Of a stretch of 32,518 nucleotides of DNA, positions 12,760-22,500 are shown in pieces; position 1 is the first letter of the stretch; each line of letters starts with the position of its first letter. The DNA is from Deltaproteobacteria bacterium (GTDB lineage: Bacteria > Myxococcota > JACPTQ01), in contig JACPTQ010000008.1 in assembly GCA_016192705.1 (NCBI GenBank), forward strand, positions 1-32,518, read 5' to 3'. The position numbers and the translations under genes were made by a program. The notes beneath the pieces are model-generated. The model made no database searches and had not been told where the DNA came from. It worked only from the letters and a program-made list of their open reading frames with translations.

Positions 12760-15651
12760 GTGCCGAAAAAACGTGACGACGGACGCGCCCTTCATATTCA
12801 GGTGCAGTCGTACGCGAAGGACCGAGCGATTTATTGCGCGGGTGATGACGACATCGACGAAGCCCGGTTAGGCGGCAAGGCTGCGTCGCTCGCGCGGCTC
12901 ACGGCGGCGGGTTTCGCGGTGCCGCGGTGGTTCGCCGTGACGACGGACGTTTTTGCCGCGGCGCTCGAGCCGCTGCGTCGCGAGATCGACGAGGCGCTTG
13001 CGGCGTGCTCACTCGATGACGCGGCGTCGCTTGCACGCGCGGCGGCGGCGGTTGCGGCGATGGTGCGGAACGTGCCGTTTGCGCACGAGGATGAACTGGC
13101 GCTTGCGGCGGCGGTCGCGACGTTTGGGTCGAGCGCGGTACTTGCCGTGCGTTCATCGGCGGTCGGCGAGGATGGCGCGACGGCGTCGTTCGCGGGACAA
13201 ATGGAGACCTACCTTTATGTGCGCCCGCATGAAGTCGTGGAGCGCGTGCGAGATTCGTGGGCGTCGGCTTTCGGGGAGCGCGTGCTCGCGTATCGGATGG
13301 CGACGGGGGCGCGGCGGCTTGCGTTTGGCGACGTGCGCGCGGCGGTCGTCGTTCAGGAGATGATCGAGAGCGAGGCGTCGGGTGTTTTGTTTACGCGGAA
13401 TCCGCAGTCGGGCGCCGCCGAGCATGTCGTAAATGCCGCGTGGGGCTTGGGCGAGGGCGTCGTCGCGGATCGCGTGGTCGCGGACACCTATTTCGTCGAC
13501 CGCGGGACGGGTGTGATTCGGCGGCAGGTTTCGCGCAAGGATGCGCGGGTTGTGTTTGACCGCGCCGAGGGATCGGGGACGACGGTCGAGGCGCTGCCGC
13601 GCGAACTTTGTGAAATCGCCGTATTAGATGATGCGGCGCTTCGCGAACTGGCGGCGCTTGGCGAGCGGGTCGAGGCGCGCGCGGCGGGTGCGCCGCAGGA
13701 CATCGAGTGGGCGGTCGCGGGTGGGCGCGTTTATCTGCTGCAGGCACGGCCGATCACGGCGATGAGCGGCGATGGTCGTGATGCAACGCGTGTCGGCGAA
13801 AAACGTGAGCGTGGCGGTCGTCGGCTTGACCCGGTCACCGTTTTCGACAATTCGAACATCGTCGAGAGCTTTCCGGGCGTGACGACGCCGCTCACGTTTA
13901 GCTTTGCGCGGCGACTGTACGCGCAGGTTTTTCGGCGCACGTTCGAAGGCGTGGTCGTGCCGGGTGCGACGCCCGAGGCGCTCGCGCGCATTTGGCCGAA
14001 CATGCTCGGCTACATCGACGGGCGCATCTATTACAACCTCACGACTTGGTATCGGATGAATGCGCTTCTGCCGCACTTCGAAAAGTCGCGCGAGGCGTGG
14101 GAGAAAATGCTGGGTATCACCGAGGGACTTCCGCTCGAAACTTCGCCCGCGACATCGCTTGGGGAGCGGCTGCGACGGCCGTTCGAGATGGCGGCGTTTT
14201 ACGCGACGCTCGCGTGGCGGCTTGCGCGGCTCAAGGCGGACGTTGAGCGGGCGCTCGCGCAGTTTCGGGCGATTCACGCCGAAGCGGCGGCGGCCGATTA
14301 TGACGCGATGTCGGCGTCGGATCTCGCGGAGCGGTTTCGAACGTTCGAGCGCGATGCGATGCGGTTTGCGCATCAAACCAACGTGAATGATTTTTTTGTG
14401 TCGCGCGCCTACGATGCTCTCGCGAGGCTGGTGAAGCGTTTTCGTCTCGATCCCGAGGGCGAACATCTTGAAAACGATCTGCTGTGCGGCGAAAAGGGGA
14501 TGGACAGCGTCGAGCCGGTGCGGTCGGTGCTGCAGCTGGCGGCGATGTCGCGCGTGAATGCGGAACTGCGTGCGCTGTTTGAATCGCAGAGGGCACCGGA
14601 CGCAGTCTTGTCGGCGGTTCGCGCGGAGGCGCGGTTTTCTGAGTTTCGCGCGGCGGTCGATGAGCACTTGGCGGCGTATGGCGATCGCGGGATTGAGGAG
14701 CTGAAACTCGAAGTCCCGAGTGTTCGCGACGATCCGGCCTTTTTGGTGTCGGTGATTCGAAATTACATCGGGACCGATGTTTCGGTTGAGGTGTTGGAGG
14801 CGCGTGAGCGCGGAATTCGCGACGCGGCGGAAGCGAAGGTGCGTGCGCGGCTTGGGCGCGACCCGACGAAACGCGCGCTTTTCGATTTTGTACTCGAGAA
14901 GACGCGGCAATCGGTTCGGTTTCGCGAGAATCTGCGGCTTGCGCGGTCGCGCGTCTATGGGGTGGTAAAGCGGATGGCGCGGGCGTTTGGGCGCGCGTAC
15001 GTCGAGGCGGGCGCGATCGATCGGGTCGACGACGTTTTCTTTTTGACCATCGATGAGATGCTGGACCAGGCGGCTGGAACATCGGTGTCGAGCGACTTGC
15101 GCGCGCTCGTTGCGATGAGGCGCGCGGATCATGCGCGGTTCTTGGCGGGGCCGTCGCCGCCGTCGCGGGTGGTGGTGGGGGGAAGGAGAGAAGATTCGCG
15201 GGCTACGATCTTTCCTGGACCTGGACCTCGACCTGGACTTGGACGTGGACTTCCTAATGGTCCAGGACCAGGTCCAGGTTTAGGTCCACGACCAGGCGAG
15301 GACGAGACTTCGGGCACCGGCCAGCGGATGCTGCGCGGGACGGGATGCAGCAAGGGCGTTGCGGTTGGCGCGGCGCGCGTGGTGCTCGATCCGCGGGCCG
15401 ATATGCGCGTCGCGGGCGAAGTGCTCGTCGCGCGGATGACCGACCCGGGCTGGGTGTTCTTGATGATCTCGGCGGCGGCGATTGTCGTTGAAAAGGGGAG
15501 CCTTCTCTCGCACACGGCGATCATCGGGCGTGAACTCGGTGTCCCGACGGTCGTCGGGCTCGAGGACGCAACGTCGCGGATTCCAGACGGGGCGCGGGTG
15601 CGCGTTGATGGGCGTGCGGGCACGGTTGAGCTTTTGGACGTGGAGGGTTGA
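12760..15651 (+). CDS. PEP-synthase/rifampin-phosphotransferase-like protein A
   Basis: A 963-residue dikinase-type phosphotransferase. The N-terminal ATP-grasp part (about 30-335) shows RLGGKAASLARL, AVRSSAVGEDGATASFAGQ, VVQEMIESEASGVLFTRNP and QDIEWAVAGGRVYLLQARPI, all close to PEP synthase. The C-terminal swivel domain (about 855-960) has GCSKGVAVGAARVV and KGSLLSHTAIIGRELGVP with the phosphate-carrying His918. There is no PEP/pyruvate TIM barrel; the middle (about 350-800) is an alpha-rich domain. That order matches rifampin phosphotransferases (about 865 residues), which pass a phosphate from ATP via His to a small molecule. The acceptor here is unknown. Between middle and swivel domains sits a Pro-Gly repeat insert. 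The GTG start lacks a Shine-Dalgarno and is uncertain. First gene of a three-gene operon. Confidence 0.88.
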   Translation: MPKKRDDGRALHIQVQSYAKDRAIYCAGDDDIDEARLGGKAASLARLTAAGFAVPRWFAVTTDVFAAALEPLRREIDEALAACSLDDAASLARAAAAVAAMVRNVPFAHEDELALAAAVATFGSSAVLAVRSSAVGEDGATASFAGQMETYLYVRPHEVVERVRDSWASAFGERVLAYRMATGARRLAFGDVRAAVVVQEMIESEASGVLFTRNPQSGAAEHVVNAAWGLGEGVVADRVVADTYFVDRGTGVIRRQVSRKDARVVFDRAEGSGTTVEALPRELCEIAVLDDAALRELAALGERVEARAAGAPQDIEWAVAGGRVYLLQARPITAMSGDGRDATRVGEKRERGGRRLDPVTVFDNSNIVESFPGVTTPLTFSFARRLYAQVFRRTFEGVVVPGATPEALARIWPNMLGYIDGRIYYNLTTWYRMNALLPHFEKSREAWEKMLGITEGLPLETSPATSLGERLRRPFEMAAFYATLAWRLARLKADVERALAQFRAIHAEAAAADYDAMSASDLAERFRTFERDAMRFAHQTNVNDFFVSRAYDALARLVKRFRLDPEGEHLENDLLCGEKGMDSVEPVRSVLQLAAMSRVNAELRALFESQRAPDAVLSAVRAEARFSEFRAAVDEHLAAYGDRGIEELKLEVPSVRDDPAFLVSVIRNYIGTDVSVEVLEARERGIRDAAEAKVRARLGRDPTKRALFDFVLEKTRQSVRFRENLRLARSRVYGVVKRMARAFGRAYVEAGAIDRVDDVFFLTIDEMLDQAAGTSVSSDLRALVAMRRADHARFLAGPSPPSRVVVGGRREDSRATIFPGPGPRPGLGRGLPNGPGPGPGLGPRPGEDETSGTGQRMLRGTGCSKGVAVGAARVVLDPRADMRVAGEVLVARMTDPGWVFLMISAAAIVVEKGSLLSHTAIIGRELGVPTVVGLEDATSRIPDGARVRVDGRAGTVELLDVEG
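15214..15296. repeat. Self-complementary hexamer repeat inside gene A
   Basis: CCTGGA-type hexamers run for about 40 bp, a TAAT centre follows near 15255, and the complementary TCCAGG-type hexamers run back to 15296. The arms could form a long imperfect hairpin. In frame this encodes alternating Pro-Gly with Arg and Leu (PGPGPRPGLGRG and onward), a disordered linker between two domains. Confidence 0.75.
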
Positions 15652-15653
15652 GG

Positions 15654-16730
15654 ATGAAGGTTACGGCATTCGACAGCGGCGACGCGAGGGCTGAAAAGGT
15701 TGTTGATTTCAAGGCGCGCCTCGCGGCGAACGACGCACGGCTTATCCCGCCAACGCGTCGCTCGGAACTCGATTACTACGCGCCCGACCATCCGTATCTG
15801 AGACACGCGCGCGTGAAACATTTCTGCGTCGAGTCGGGCGGTGGTGACGTCGTCGGCGCCACGACAGCCATCGTCGACGAGCATTTGCCGAGCGACGTCG
15901 GCCTTGTTGGCCTTTTCCAGTCGACAAACGATCCGGCGGTCGCGAACCTAGTCCTCGGCGCCGCGCGGGATTACTTGGCCGCCGCTGGGAAGCGCGTCGT
16001 CAAGGGGCCCGTCGACTACAACATTTGGTATCGATACCGCTTCAAAACGGGGGGCTTCGATCGCGCGACCGTTTGGGGCGAGCCCGACAACCCCGACTAT
16101 TACGCAAAGCTCTGGACCGAGTTCGGGTTCACCGAAGAGTGGACGTGGCGTTCGTACGATTTGACGCGCGCGCACGTCGAGCTGCTCCTCGCGAACGCGA
16201 CGGCGCACACGAAAGACCTCGCCTCGGCGTTTCGCCTTGAGCGCTGGACGGAACCCGACGAAGCGAAGTTTCGCGACTTCCATCGGCTCGTCGCCGGTTC
16301 TTACCAAGGGAACCCGCTCGCGACGGCGATCGATTTCGATGAGTTTTCGCGCATTTACGGTTTCTTCCTCTATTTCTTGCACGTGTTCCAGATGCACTTC
16401 GTCGTGCTACCCGACGGAACGCGGATTGGCGTTGCGTTCGGAATGCCTGACGTCGCGCCCGCATTTCGCGGGGCAAAGGGCGGTGACGTCACGCCCGATG
16501 CCGTCACCCGAGCTGGCGCCGCGAGCGACACTTTTCTTTTTCACACCATCGCGATTGGCGCGGAGCATCGCGGAAACCAAGCGATCAACATCGCGTTTCG
16601 CGACTACCTGTCGGCGGTCGGGGTGACGCTGCCTCATTACATCGGCTTTTTGGTGCGCGAGCCGAAGCCTATTTACATTCGACTCACGCCGCCGTCGCGA
16701 CACTATGCACTTTTCACGATGAACGTTTGA
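15654..16730 (+). CDS. GNAT-like protein of the phosphotransferase operon
   Basis: A 358-residue protein. The ATG at 15654 is chosen because GGAGGG (15642-15647) is 6 nt upstream; it begins 2 bp after the stop of gene A. The middle matches a widespread two-lobe GNAT-like family: VGLVGLFQSTNDPAVANLVL, then VVKGPVDYNIWYRYRFKTGGF, PDYYAKLWTEFGFTEEWTWR, and a C-terminal acyltransferase-like lobe with FLFHTIAIGAEHRGNQAINI. This suggests transfer of an acyl or acetyl group, but catalytic residues are not fixed in this family, and the substrate is unknown. Being between two phosphotransferase-like genes it most likely acts on the same small molecule or pathway (inference). Confidence 0.75.
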   Translation: MKVTAFDSGDARAEKVVDFKARLAANDARLIPPTRRSELDYYAPDHPYLRHARVKHFCVESGGGDVVGATTAIVDEHLPSDVGLVGLFQSTNDPAVANLVLGAARDYLAAAGKRVVKGPVDYNIWYRYRFKTGGFDRATVWGEPDNPDYYAKLWTEFGFTEEWTWRSYDLTRAHVELLLANATAHTKDLASAFRLERWTEPDEAKFRDFHRLVAGSYQGNPLATAIDFDEFSRIYGFFLYFLHVFQMHFVVLPDGTRIGVAFGMPDVAPAFRGAKGGDVTPDAVTRAGAASDTFLFHTIAIGAEHRGNQAINIAFRDYLSAVGVTLPHYIGFLVREPKPIYIRLTPPSRHYALFTMNV

Positions 16731-19411
16731 CGGCCGGCGACGCGATGGAAACCGACGGAAAGATTCTATGGAGGCTCGACGAGATCGATGAGCGCGTGAA
16801 AGCAGCCGTTGGCGGCAAGGCGTTGTCGCTCGGCCTCATGACGCGCGCGGGGTTGCCGGTGCCGGATGGGTTTTGCGTCGGCGTTGCCGCATACAACGAG
16901 GCGGTTGCGCGGCCTGATGTTACGGCGAAGCTCGCGACGGGTGGCGATGCGCTTCGAGGGGTCGCGTTGCCGGCGGCGGTCGATGCGGCGGTTTGTGGCG
17001 CGTTGGCGAAGTTTTCGTCGGAGACGCTTTTCGCGGTGCGCTCGTCGGGAACCTTAGAGGATCTTGCCGATGCGTCGTTCGCGGGGCAGTACGAGTCGTA
17101 CCTCGGTGTTCGCGCGGAGGATGTCCCGGCCGCGATCGTGAAGTGCTGGGCGTCGGCGTCGAGCGAACGCGTTCGGGCGTACCTTGCGTCGCAACCAGGC
17201 ACCGCAGGGAAACGCCCCGAGATGGCGGTCGTCGTGCAGCGGCTCGTCGCGGCGCGCGCGGCGGGCGTGGCGTTCACCGTGCATCCGCAGACCGGGGACG
17301 AAAATCGGATTCTCGTCGAAGCGTGCGCGGGGCTTGGCGATGCGCTCGTGTCGGGGCAAGTGAATCCCGATCGATTTGTGCTCGATCGCGAGACGGGGCG
17401 TGTTGTCGAGCGAACGGTCGCGGGAGGGAAAGCGGATGTGGTCGTCACCGACGCGGAGTTGGCGAGGCTTTCGGTGATCGCGCGGCGCGTGCAGGCGTAT
17501 TTTGGTTCGCCGCAAGACATCGAATGGGCCGTCGATGACGCGGGGATTCACCTCGTTCAGTCGCGTGCCATCACGCGGATTTCGTTCGCGCCCGACTTTG
17601 GTGAATGGACGACCGCCGACTTTCGCGAGGGCGGGGTTTCGGCGCGCGTCGTGACGCCGTTCTTGTGGTCGCTGTACGAGCGCGTTTTTCAGGGGACGTT
17701 GCCGGCGTACATGGACGGGCTGCGGCTTGTACCGCCGGACCTTAAGGGCAAGGAGGCGGCGTGGTCGGGCGTCTTTTTTGGGCGCCCGTATTGGAACGTT
17801 GGGTACGCAAAACGTTGCCTCGCGCGCGCGCCCGATTTTAACGAGCGCTCGTTCGACGAAGACATGGCGATCGAAGTCGCGTACGAGGGCGACGGCGTCA
17901 CAACGCCGGTCACGCTTTGGGGCGTCGTGAAGGCGATCCCAACGATCATCGCGTTCGAGCGCGGATTTAAGACGCAGCTTGCGCGCGACGTTGCTTACGC
18001 CGGGACGTTCGCGGAGCGGATTGCGGCGCGATTCGCGTTTGGCGACCTTGCGAAAAAGAGCGACGCCGAACTTTTCGCGGCGTATCGCGACCTCATTCTC
18101 GACGTGCATTGGGAGACTGAGGGGAACTACTTCATGACGATCTACAACACGTCGAACGCGAAGCTCGAATTCAAGAAGTCGCATCGCGCGCTTGAGGCGA
18201 ATGACGTTGACGCGTCGTACGTCGATTTGATCGGAGGGCTCGATGCGCTGGCACCGCTCGCGCCGCTCGAGGAGATGTGGGAGATCGCGGATGGGGTTGT
18301 TGCGGCCGACGCGGCGTTGGCGGCGGAAGTCGCGGCGATGACGGGCGAGGCGCTCGCGCGGGAGGTTGAGGAAGAGAAGAGAAACCACAGAACCACTGAG
18401 TTAGAGAGGTCGGAGGAGAAGAAAAAAGCGGTTAAGAAAGAAGAAGGGGTAACCGGTTCGGACGCGGGAGCCGGTGCGGGAGCGCGGGCCGCGCTCTACC
18501 GCGCGATCGACGCGTATCGCGAAAAATTTTGGTATCACAGCCGCGCCGAGCTCGACATCACGGCGCCGCGGTGGTGCGAGGATTTGGCGTTTGTGTGCGA
18601 GATGCTTGTGACCTGCTTGCGGCACCACGATCGCGCAAAGAGTCCGAAGGCGCTGCACGCGAAGCGCGTTCTGGCGTTTGAGCGAGCGAACGAAGCGGCC
18701 GGGAAGTGGTTCTCGGCGCGACCGTGGCGGTTTCTCGCTGGGCGGACGTTTCGAAAGCGGCTCGCGCGCATGCGCACGTATGCGAAGTGGCGCGAGGAGA
18801 TGCGCGATTACTCGACGCGCGTGTACGGTTATTTGCGGCTTTGGTCGCTCGAAGTGGCGCGGCGATTGGTTCGCGCGTGTAAACTCGCGGCGGTCGATGA
18901 CGTTTGGCATCTGCGGTGTGAAGAGGTGCTTGCGCTCGTCGAGGGAAAACTCGCGCTGACCGAGGCCGCTCAAAAGATCGCGAAGAGCAAGGAGTACCAG
19001 GCGTCGTACGGCGCATTCGAGCCGCCGAACGAAATCGGAAATCGGTACGCCCTGAAGGAGCGCGCGGCGGTCGAGGTGGCGGCGAGCGGGGCGGTGCTCA
19101 CCGGGATTGGCGGCAGCGCGGGCATTTACACGGGCCGGGCGCGCGTGATTCGGCACGTCGAGGCGGCGACGGAGCTTGCGCGCGGCGATATACTCGTCAC
19201 GCGGTTCACCGACCCAGGGTGGACGCCCCTTCTCAATCAGGCGTCGGCGGTCGTGACCGAGGTCGGCGGCCTTTTGTCGCACGCGGCCGTCATCGCGCGC
19301 GAGTACGGCATCCCCGCGGTGCTCGCGATTGCGGGCGCGATGGAGCGAATCCCAGACGGGGCGCGGGTCACGGTCGATGGAACGCGCGGAACGGTGACGC
19401 TGCACGGGTAA
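16727..19411 (+). CDS. PEP-synthase/rifampin-phosphotransferase-like protein B
   Basis: An 894-residue paralogue of protein A with the same layout. The ATP-grasp part (about 15-285) shows AVGGKALSLGLMTRAG (Lys31), AVRSSGTLEDLADASFAGQY, VVVQRLVAARAAGVAFTVHP and SPQDIEWAVDDAGIHLVQSR. The swivel domain (about 785-894) has GGSAGIYTGRARVI and GGLLSHAAVIAREYGIPAV with phospho-His852. No PEP/pyruvate TIM barrel is present; the middle domain (about 300-780) must hold the acceptor site. The TTG at 16727 forms a TTGA overlap with the GNAT stop, implying coupled translation; an ATG at 16745 is an alternative. Residues about 548-587 are a Lys/Glu-rich then Ala-Gly-rich insert that comes from a repeat element and also occurs in the hydrolase gene at 26894. 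Confidence 0.87.
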   Translation: MTAGDAMETDGKILWRLDEIDERVKAAVGGKALSLGLMTRAGLPVPDGFCVGVAAYNEAVARPDVTAKLATGGDALRGVALPAAVDAAVCGALAKFSSETLFAVRSSGTLEDLADASFAGQYESYLGVRAEDVPAAIVKCWASASSERVRAYLASQPGTAGKRPEMAVVVQRLVAARAAGVAFTVHPQTGDENRILVEACAGLGDALVSGQVNPDRFVLDRETGRVVERTVAGGKADVVVTDAELARLSVIARRVQAYFGSPQDIEWAVDDAGIHLVQSRAITRISFAPDFGEWTTADFREGGVSARVVTPFLWSLYERVFQGTLPAYMDGLRLVPPDLKGKEAAWSGVFFGRPYWNVGYAKRCLARAPDFNERSFDEDMAIEVAYEGDGVTTPVTLWGVVKAIPTIIAFERGFKTQLARDVAYAGTFAERIAARFAFGDLAKKSDAELFAAYRDLILDVHWETEGNYFMTIYNTSNAKLEFKKSHRALEANDVDASYVDLIGGLDALAPLAPLEEMWEIADGVVAADAALAAEVAAMTGEALAREVEEEKRNHRTTELERSEEKKKAVKKEEGVTGSDAGAGAGARAALYRAIDAYREKFWYHSRAELDITAPRWCEDLAFVCEMLVTCLRHHDRAKSPKALHAKRVLAFERANEAAGKWFSARPWRFLAGRTFRKRLARMRTYAKWREEMRDYSTRVYGYLRLWSLEVARRLVRACKLAAVDDVWHLRCEEVLALVEGKLALTEAAQKIAKSKEYQASYGAFEPPNEIGNRYALKERAAVEVAASGAVLTGIGGSAGIYTGRARVIRHVEAATELARGDILVTRFTDPGWTPLLNQASAVVTEVGGLLSHAAVIAREYGIPAVLAIAGAMERIPDGARVTVDGTRGTVTLHG
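18369..18490 (+). repeat. In-frame repeat element, copy 1 (inside gene B)
   Basis: Order: GA-rich lead, AACCACAGA (18383-18391), a 32-bp purine core (18415-18446) and a GCGGGA-type hexamer tail. The core matches 30 of 32 bases with 27571-27602 in the hydrolase gene, including GGAGAAGAAAAAAG and TAAGAAAGAAGAAG with identical spacing. It encodes a Glu/Lys-rich segment followed by Ala-Gly repeats. Confidence 0.8.
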
Positions 19412-19452
19412 GCGTCTCCTGGGCGCGCCGCTTCGATTGTGGACAAGTTCAC

Positions 19453-19480
19453 TTGACAACTGAAACACGTCCTTTAGTGT
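19453..19480 (+). promoter_or_regulatory. Candidate promoter of the 1413-residue protein gene
   Basis: A perfect TTGACA (19453-19458) lies 16 nt from TAGTGT (19475-19480). The -10 box is weak (3 of 6). Transcription would begin near 19488, about 60 nt ahead of the GTG start. Confidence 0.4.
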
Positions 19481-19548
19481 TTGTGTCATTGGGAGCCGGC
19501 TTTGCGCCATGATCCCAAAGGCAGGCTAAAGAAAAAAGGAGGCCCCCT

Positions 19549-22500
19549 GTGAACCGATCGGTCCGACGAAACGCATTTCGTTTGTGGACGCTTTCAGCCT
19601 TTGGGGCCGTCTGCTTTTTTTCGTTTCCTGATGGGGTAGAAGGCGCGGCTGAAAGAGACGCACGACGCAACGCTCCGATCCCGAGGGCCGCTCCTCGTCA
19701 AGCCGATAGGTCGATTCCAACGGATCCGCCGCGTGGACCCGAGCCGATTCGTTCTTCATCTGGGCTTCGCCTCGTGCGCGAAATCAGCGCAGCACCCCAA
19801 GCGTCTTCCGCCGACGCTCCCCCGAGAAAATCTGCACAGTTGGGTTGGGCGCGGGCGAGCTGGATCAACGACTCTAATTACTCTCAGCTTCTTTCTGAGG
19901 TCCTGCAAAATCCGCCGACCACCTTTTGCGCGGAGAGCGAAAGAGGGCGCCTTCCCGCGTGTTACCCGAGCTACCGGGAGCTGGTCGCTGAGGTATTCGC
20001 TGTGCCCAGAGCGCAGAGTGCGAACTCTCGGGGTGGCAACCCGGTCGTATTTTGTGTTCCGAAAGCGGGTACGCCGGCTCCTGGAACGTCCAAGCCGACG
20101 TGGCCCGCGGGTGGCGGAGCCGTCACCTGTTATTCCAACTGGCAGAAGGCCGTCGGCCCGACTGACGAAACAACGGCCCCCTGGGCGTGTGTCGGCGGCC
20201 TCCGCGGTTTTCGCCTCCCGCCCTCAGGCTATGCCGGGACCGACCGGGGCTTTCAGTGTCGAAAGCGCGTATTCCGAGTCGTTAAGCCGGCGCCCAAGGC
20301 CTCAGCAGGGCCCGACACGCGGCTTGACCAGCTCGCGTGCGAGGTTCAGCGGAATCAAGTTTGGCCGAGCCTTTTCCCGGCTGCGGCCGTCGCCAGGTCA
20401 GGCGGCTCGGGATTCTCCTCGCTCCCCACGTGGCCGTTGACACGTGAAGAGCTGCTCTACTTCTTTGGTGATCGGGCAACCTTTTGCCGGCCGGCACAGC
20501 CCCCGATTCACAGCTCGCAAAACAATTCGTTTTCGGGCAAGGATTTCATTTGCGGGATTTCGCGAGGCAACATCGAAAACGGTCCCGTCGAAGAAGGTGT
20601 CCAAGTTTGCGCGATCGTCCCAATCTGGCCGAGAACCACGAAGTGGAAAGACGGCAGTTCGTCGGTCACCGTTCGTGAAGGGGGTGATATCCCCCAAGCG
20701 CTTCCGGTTCCAACGCAGGGCGCACTTAACTGCTGGCGAAAAAACCGGCCGTCGTGTGCGGAGCTCGCGCGCCAGTTTCAGAACGAGGACCTTTGGAAGA
20801 ATCCGATATTCGATGAATTCGACATGGTGGGGCACCTCCGACGCACGCGAGATCCAGCGATCATTTCCTGGATGGATCAGAAGCGCTTGAACGAGCTACC
20901 GAACGTCGATCAGTCGTTCGTTTTCGACGATTCGGAGGGACGGGACGACGACCTTGGGCTTCGGGAGTTTTGTCGTATCCAGCCCGGGGCGTCCGAGGAG
21001 ATCGTGTGCGGATACTCGCGGGAAACGATGGAGCAGTGGTTTGCCGCGCGCGAGTTTGAACCGGCCGATGATTTTTGGTGCCAGAACGGGGTCTGCGTGC
21101 GCGGTGCCTTCAAGCGCGGTTACTTCTGCGCTGTGCACCAGCAGAGCGTGGCGAACAAGGTTCAGCAGTTTTGGCTGTGCGGGTTTGATAGGGCGAGCGA
21201 TGCGGGGCGCAAACGCGTCAACGCGACGTCGATTTGTGAAGGCGGAGAGTTTCTTCGCAAGTACCATGGGCCAGGCGGGGAGCGGTCAACACTCCGCTGC
21301 GGGCAGCGGCGCTTTCGATGGGCTGAGTCGGCGAATTCCGCGAGAGTGCTTGCGGACTTTAGCGCCCGTGCTGAGGTCGACGCGTGGATTCGCGTGCGGC
21401 GGGACTCGATTCGGCGGAATAACGACTACGGGCTTGGTCGCCTCGAAGGAACGTTTTGGAAGTTTATGCGAGGCGCGATCCACCGCTCAGCCGATCTGCC
21501 GTCTGCCGTGCGATTGGCGACGGGCGCTCCCCGAATCGCCGAACGAAAAAAGGCGGTCGAGGAAAAAATGGGCTTGGTGCTCTCGACGTTTGCCAATGCG
21601 GCCAAGGAAAAGAGCGCGTTTTTGGGGCATCGAACGTCGATGCGGCGGTTTCTGCTTGGGCTCGGGCTTGGCGCCGAAACAGGCGGCCCGGTGCTGAAAA
21701 AGTTTTTGCAAGGTATCGGCGTCGCGTTCGACTTACTCAGTCGCCTCACGTTGCGCGCCTACCTTTCGGGGATCGTCGGCGGCACCATCGTCCCGGAAGA
21801 CCTGAGGACGCGGCTCGACGCGCTTCATCGAGCGGGACTCAAATCGAAACTCGATCCCGTGATCGCCGTCGTCAAGGAGCTGCTTGCAGAGGAACATCCA
21901 GCGGACGAAGCCTGGTTCCAGGAGTTTTTGGTTGCCGTGAACGAGGCGCGCGACAACGACGGTAACATCTTGACGCCACCCGAGGTGATCATCGAGGCGT
22001 TCGGCGCGTTTGCGCATGTGCGTGCACTCGACTTTTTGCGCCATCGCGCGCTTCAGGCGTCGAAGAACTACGTGAACGCGCTCATTCGACAGGGGCCCCC
22101 CGCCGTTCTTTCGCGTTACGAAGTGCTTGACCTCGCGGCGGGAAATCCGCTCTTTTGTTCGACGGACCCGCTGCAACCAACGCAGAATCGGTTCGCCTGC
22201 GGGAAGAGCCCACTCGTTATGCCTGGGTTTCTCGAGAGAGCTGCCGACGCGGAGGGAATTGCCGCTGTCGATCTGGAGAGTTACCGGCACATGGCTCCGG
22301 CTGCGGCTTACAACTTCCGCGAACAACGACGCGCGCAGGCGAAATCGCGATACGCACCGAAATGGTGTTACGGCGCGGGTCCCGGAAAAACAGACGACAC
22401 GCAAAAGGCGTCGGTGTCTTTGCGGCCGCGCACGGGTGGGGCGCTCGCGCTCGAGTCGCCGTGGTCCGTGACGATTCCGCCCCTGGATCCGCATGCCATC

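Noticed and set aside
13624-15132. 502-codon minus-strand frame
   Set aside because: Arg/His-rich antisense of phosphotransferase-like protein A.
18369-18490. Insertion sequence disrupting gene B
   Set aside because: The insert is short, has no transposase or flanking inverted repeats, and keeps the frame open; the downstream swivel domain is intact.
17054-19510. Two long minus-strand frames (444 and 369 codons)
   Set aside because: Antisense of phosphotransferase-like protein B, lacking start signals and motifs.
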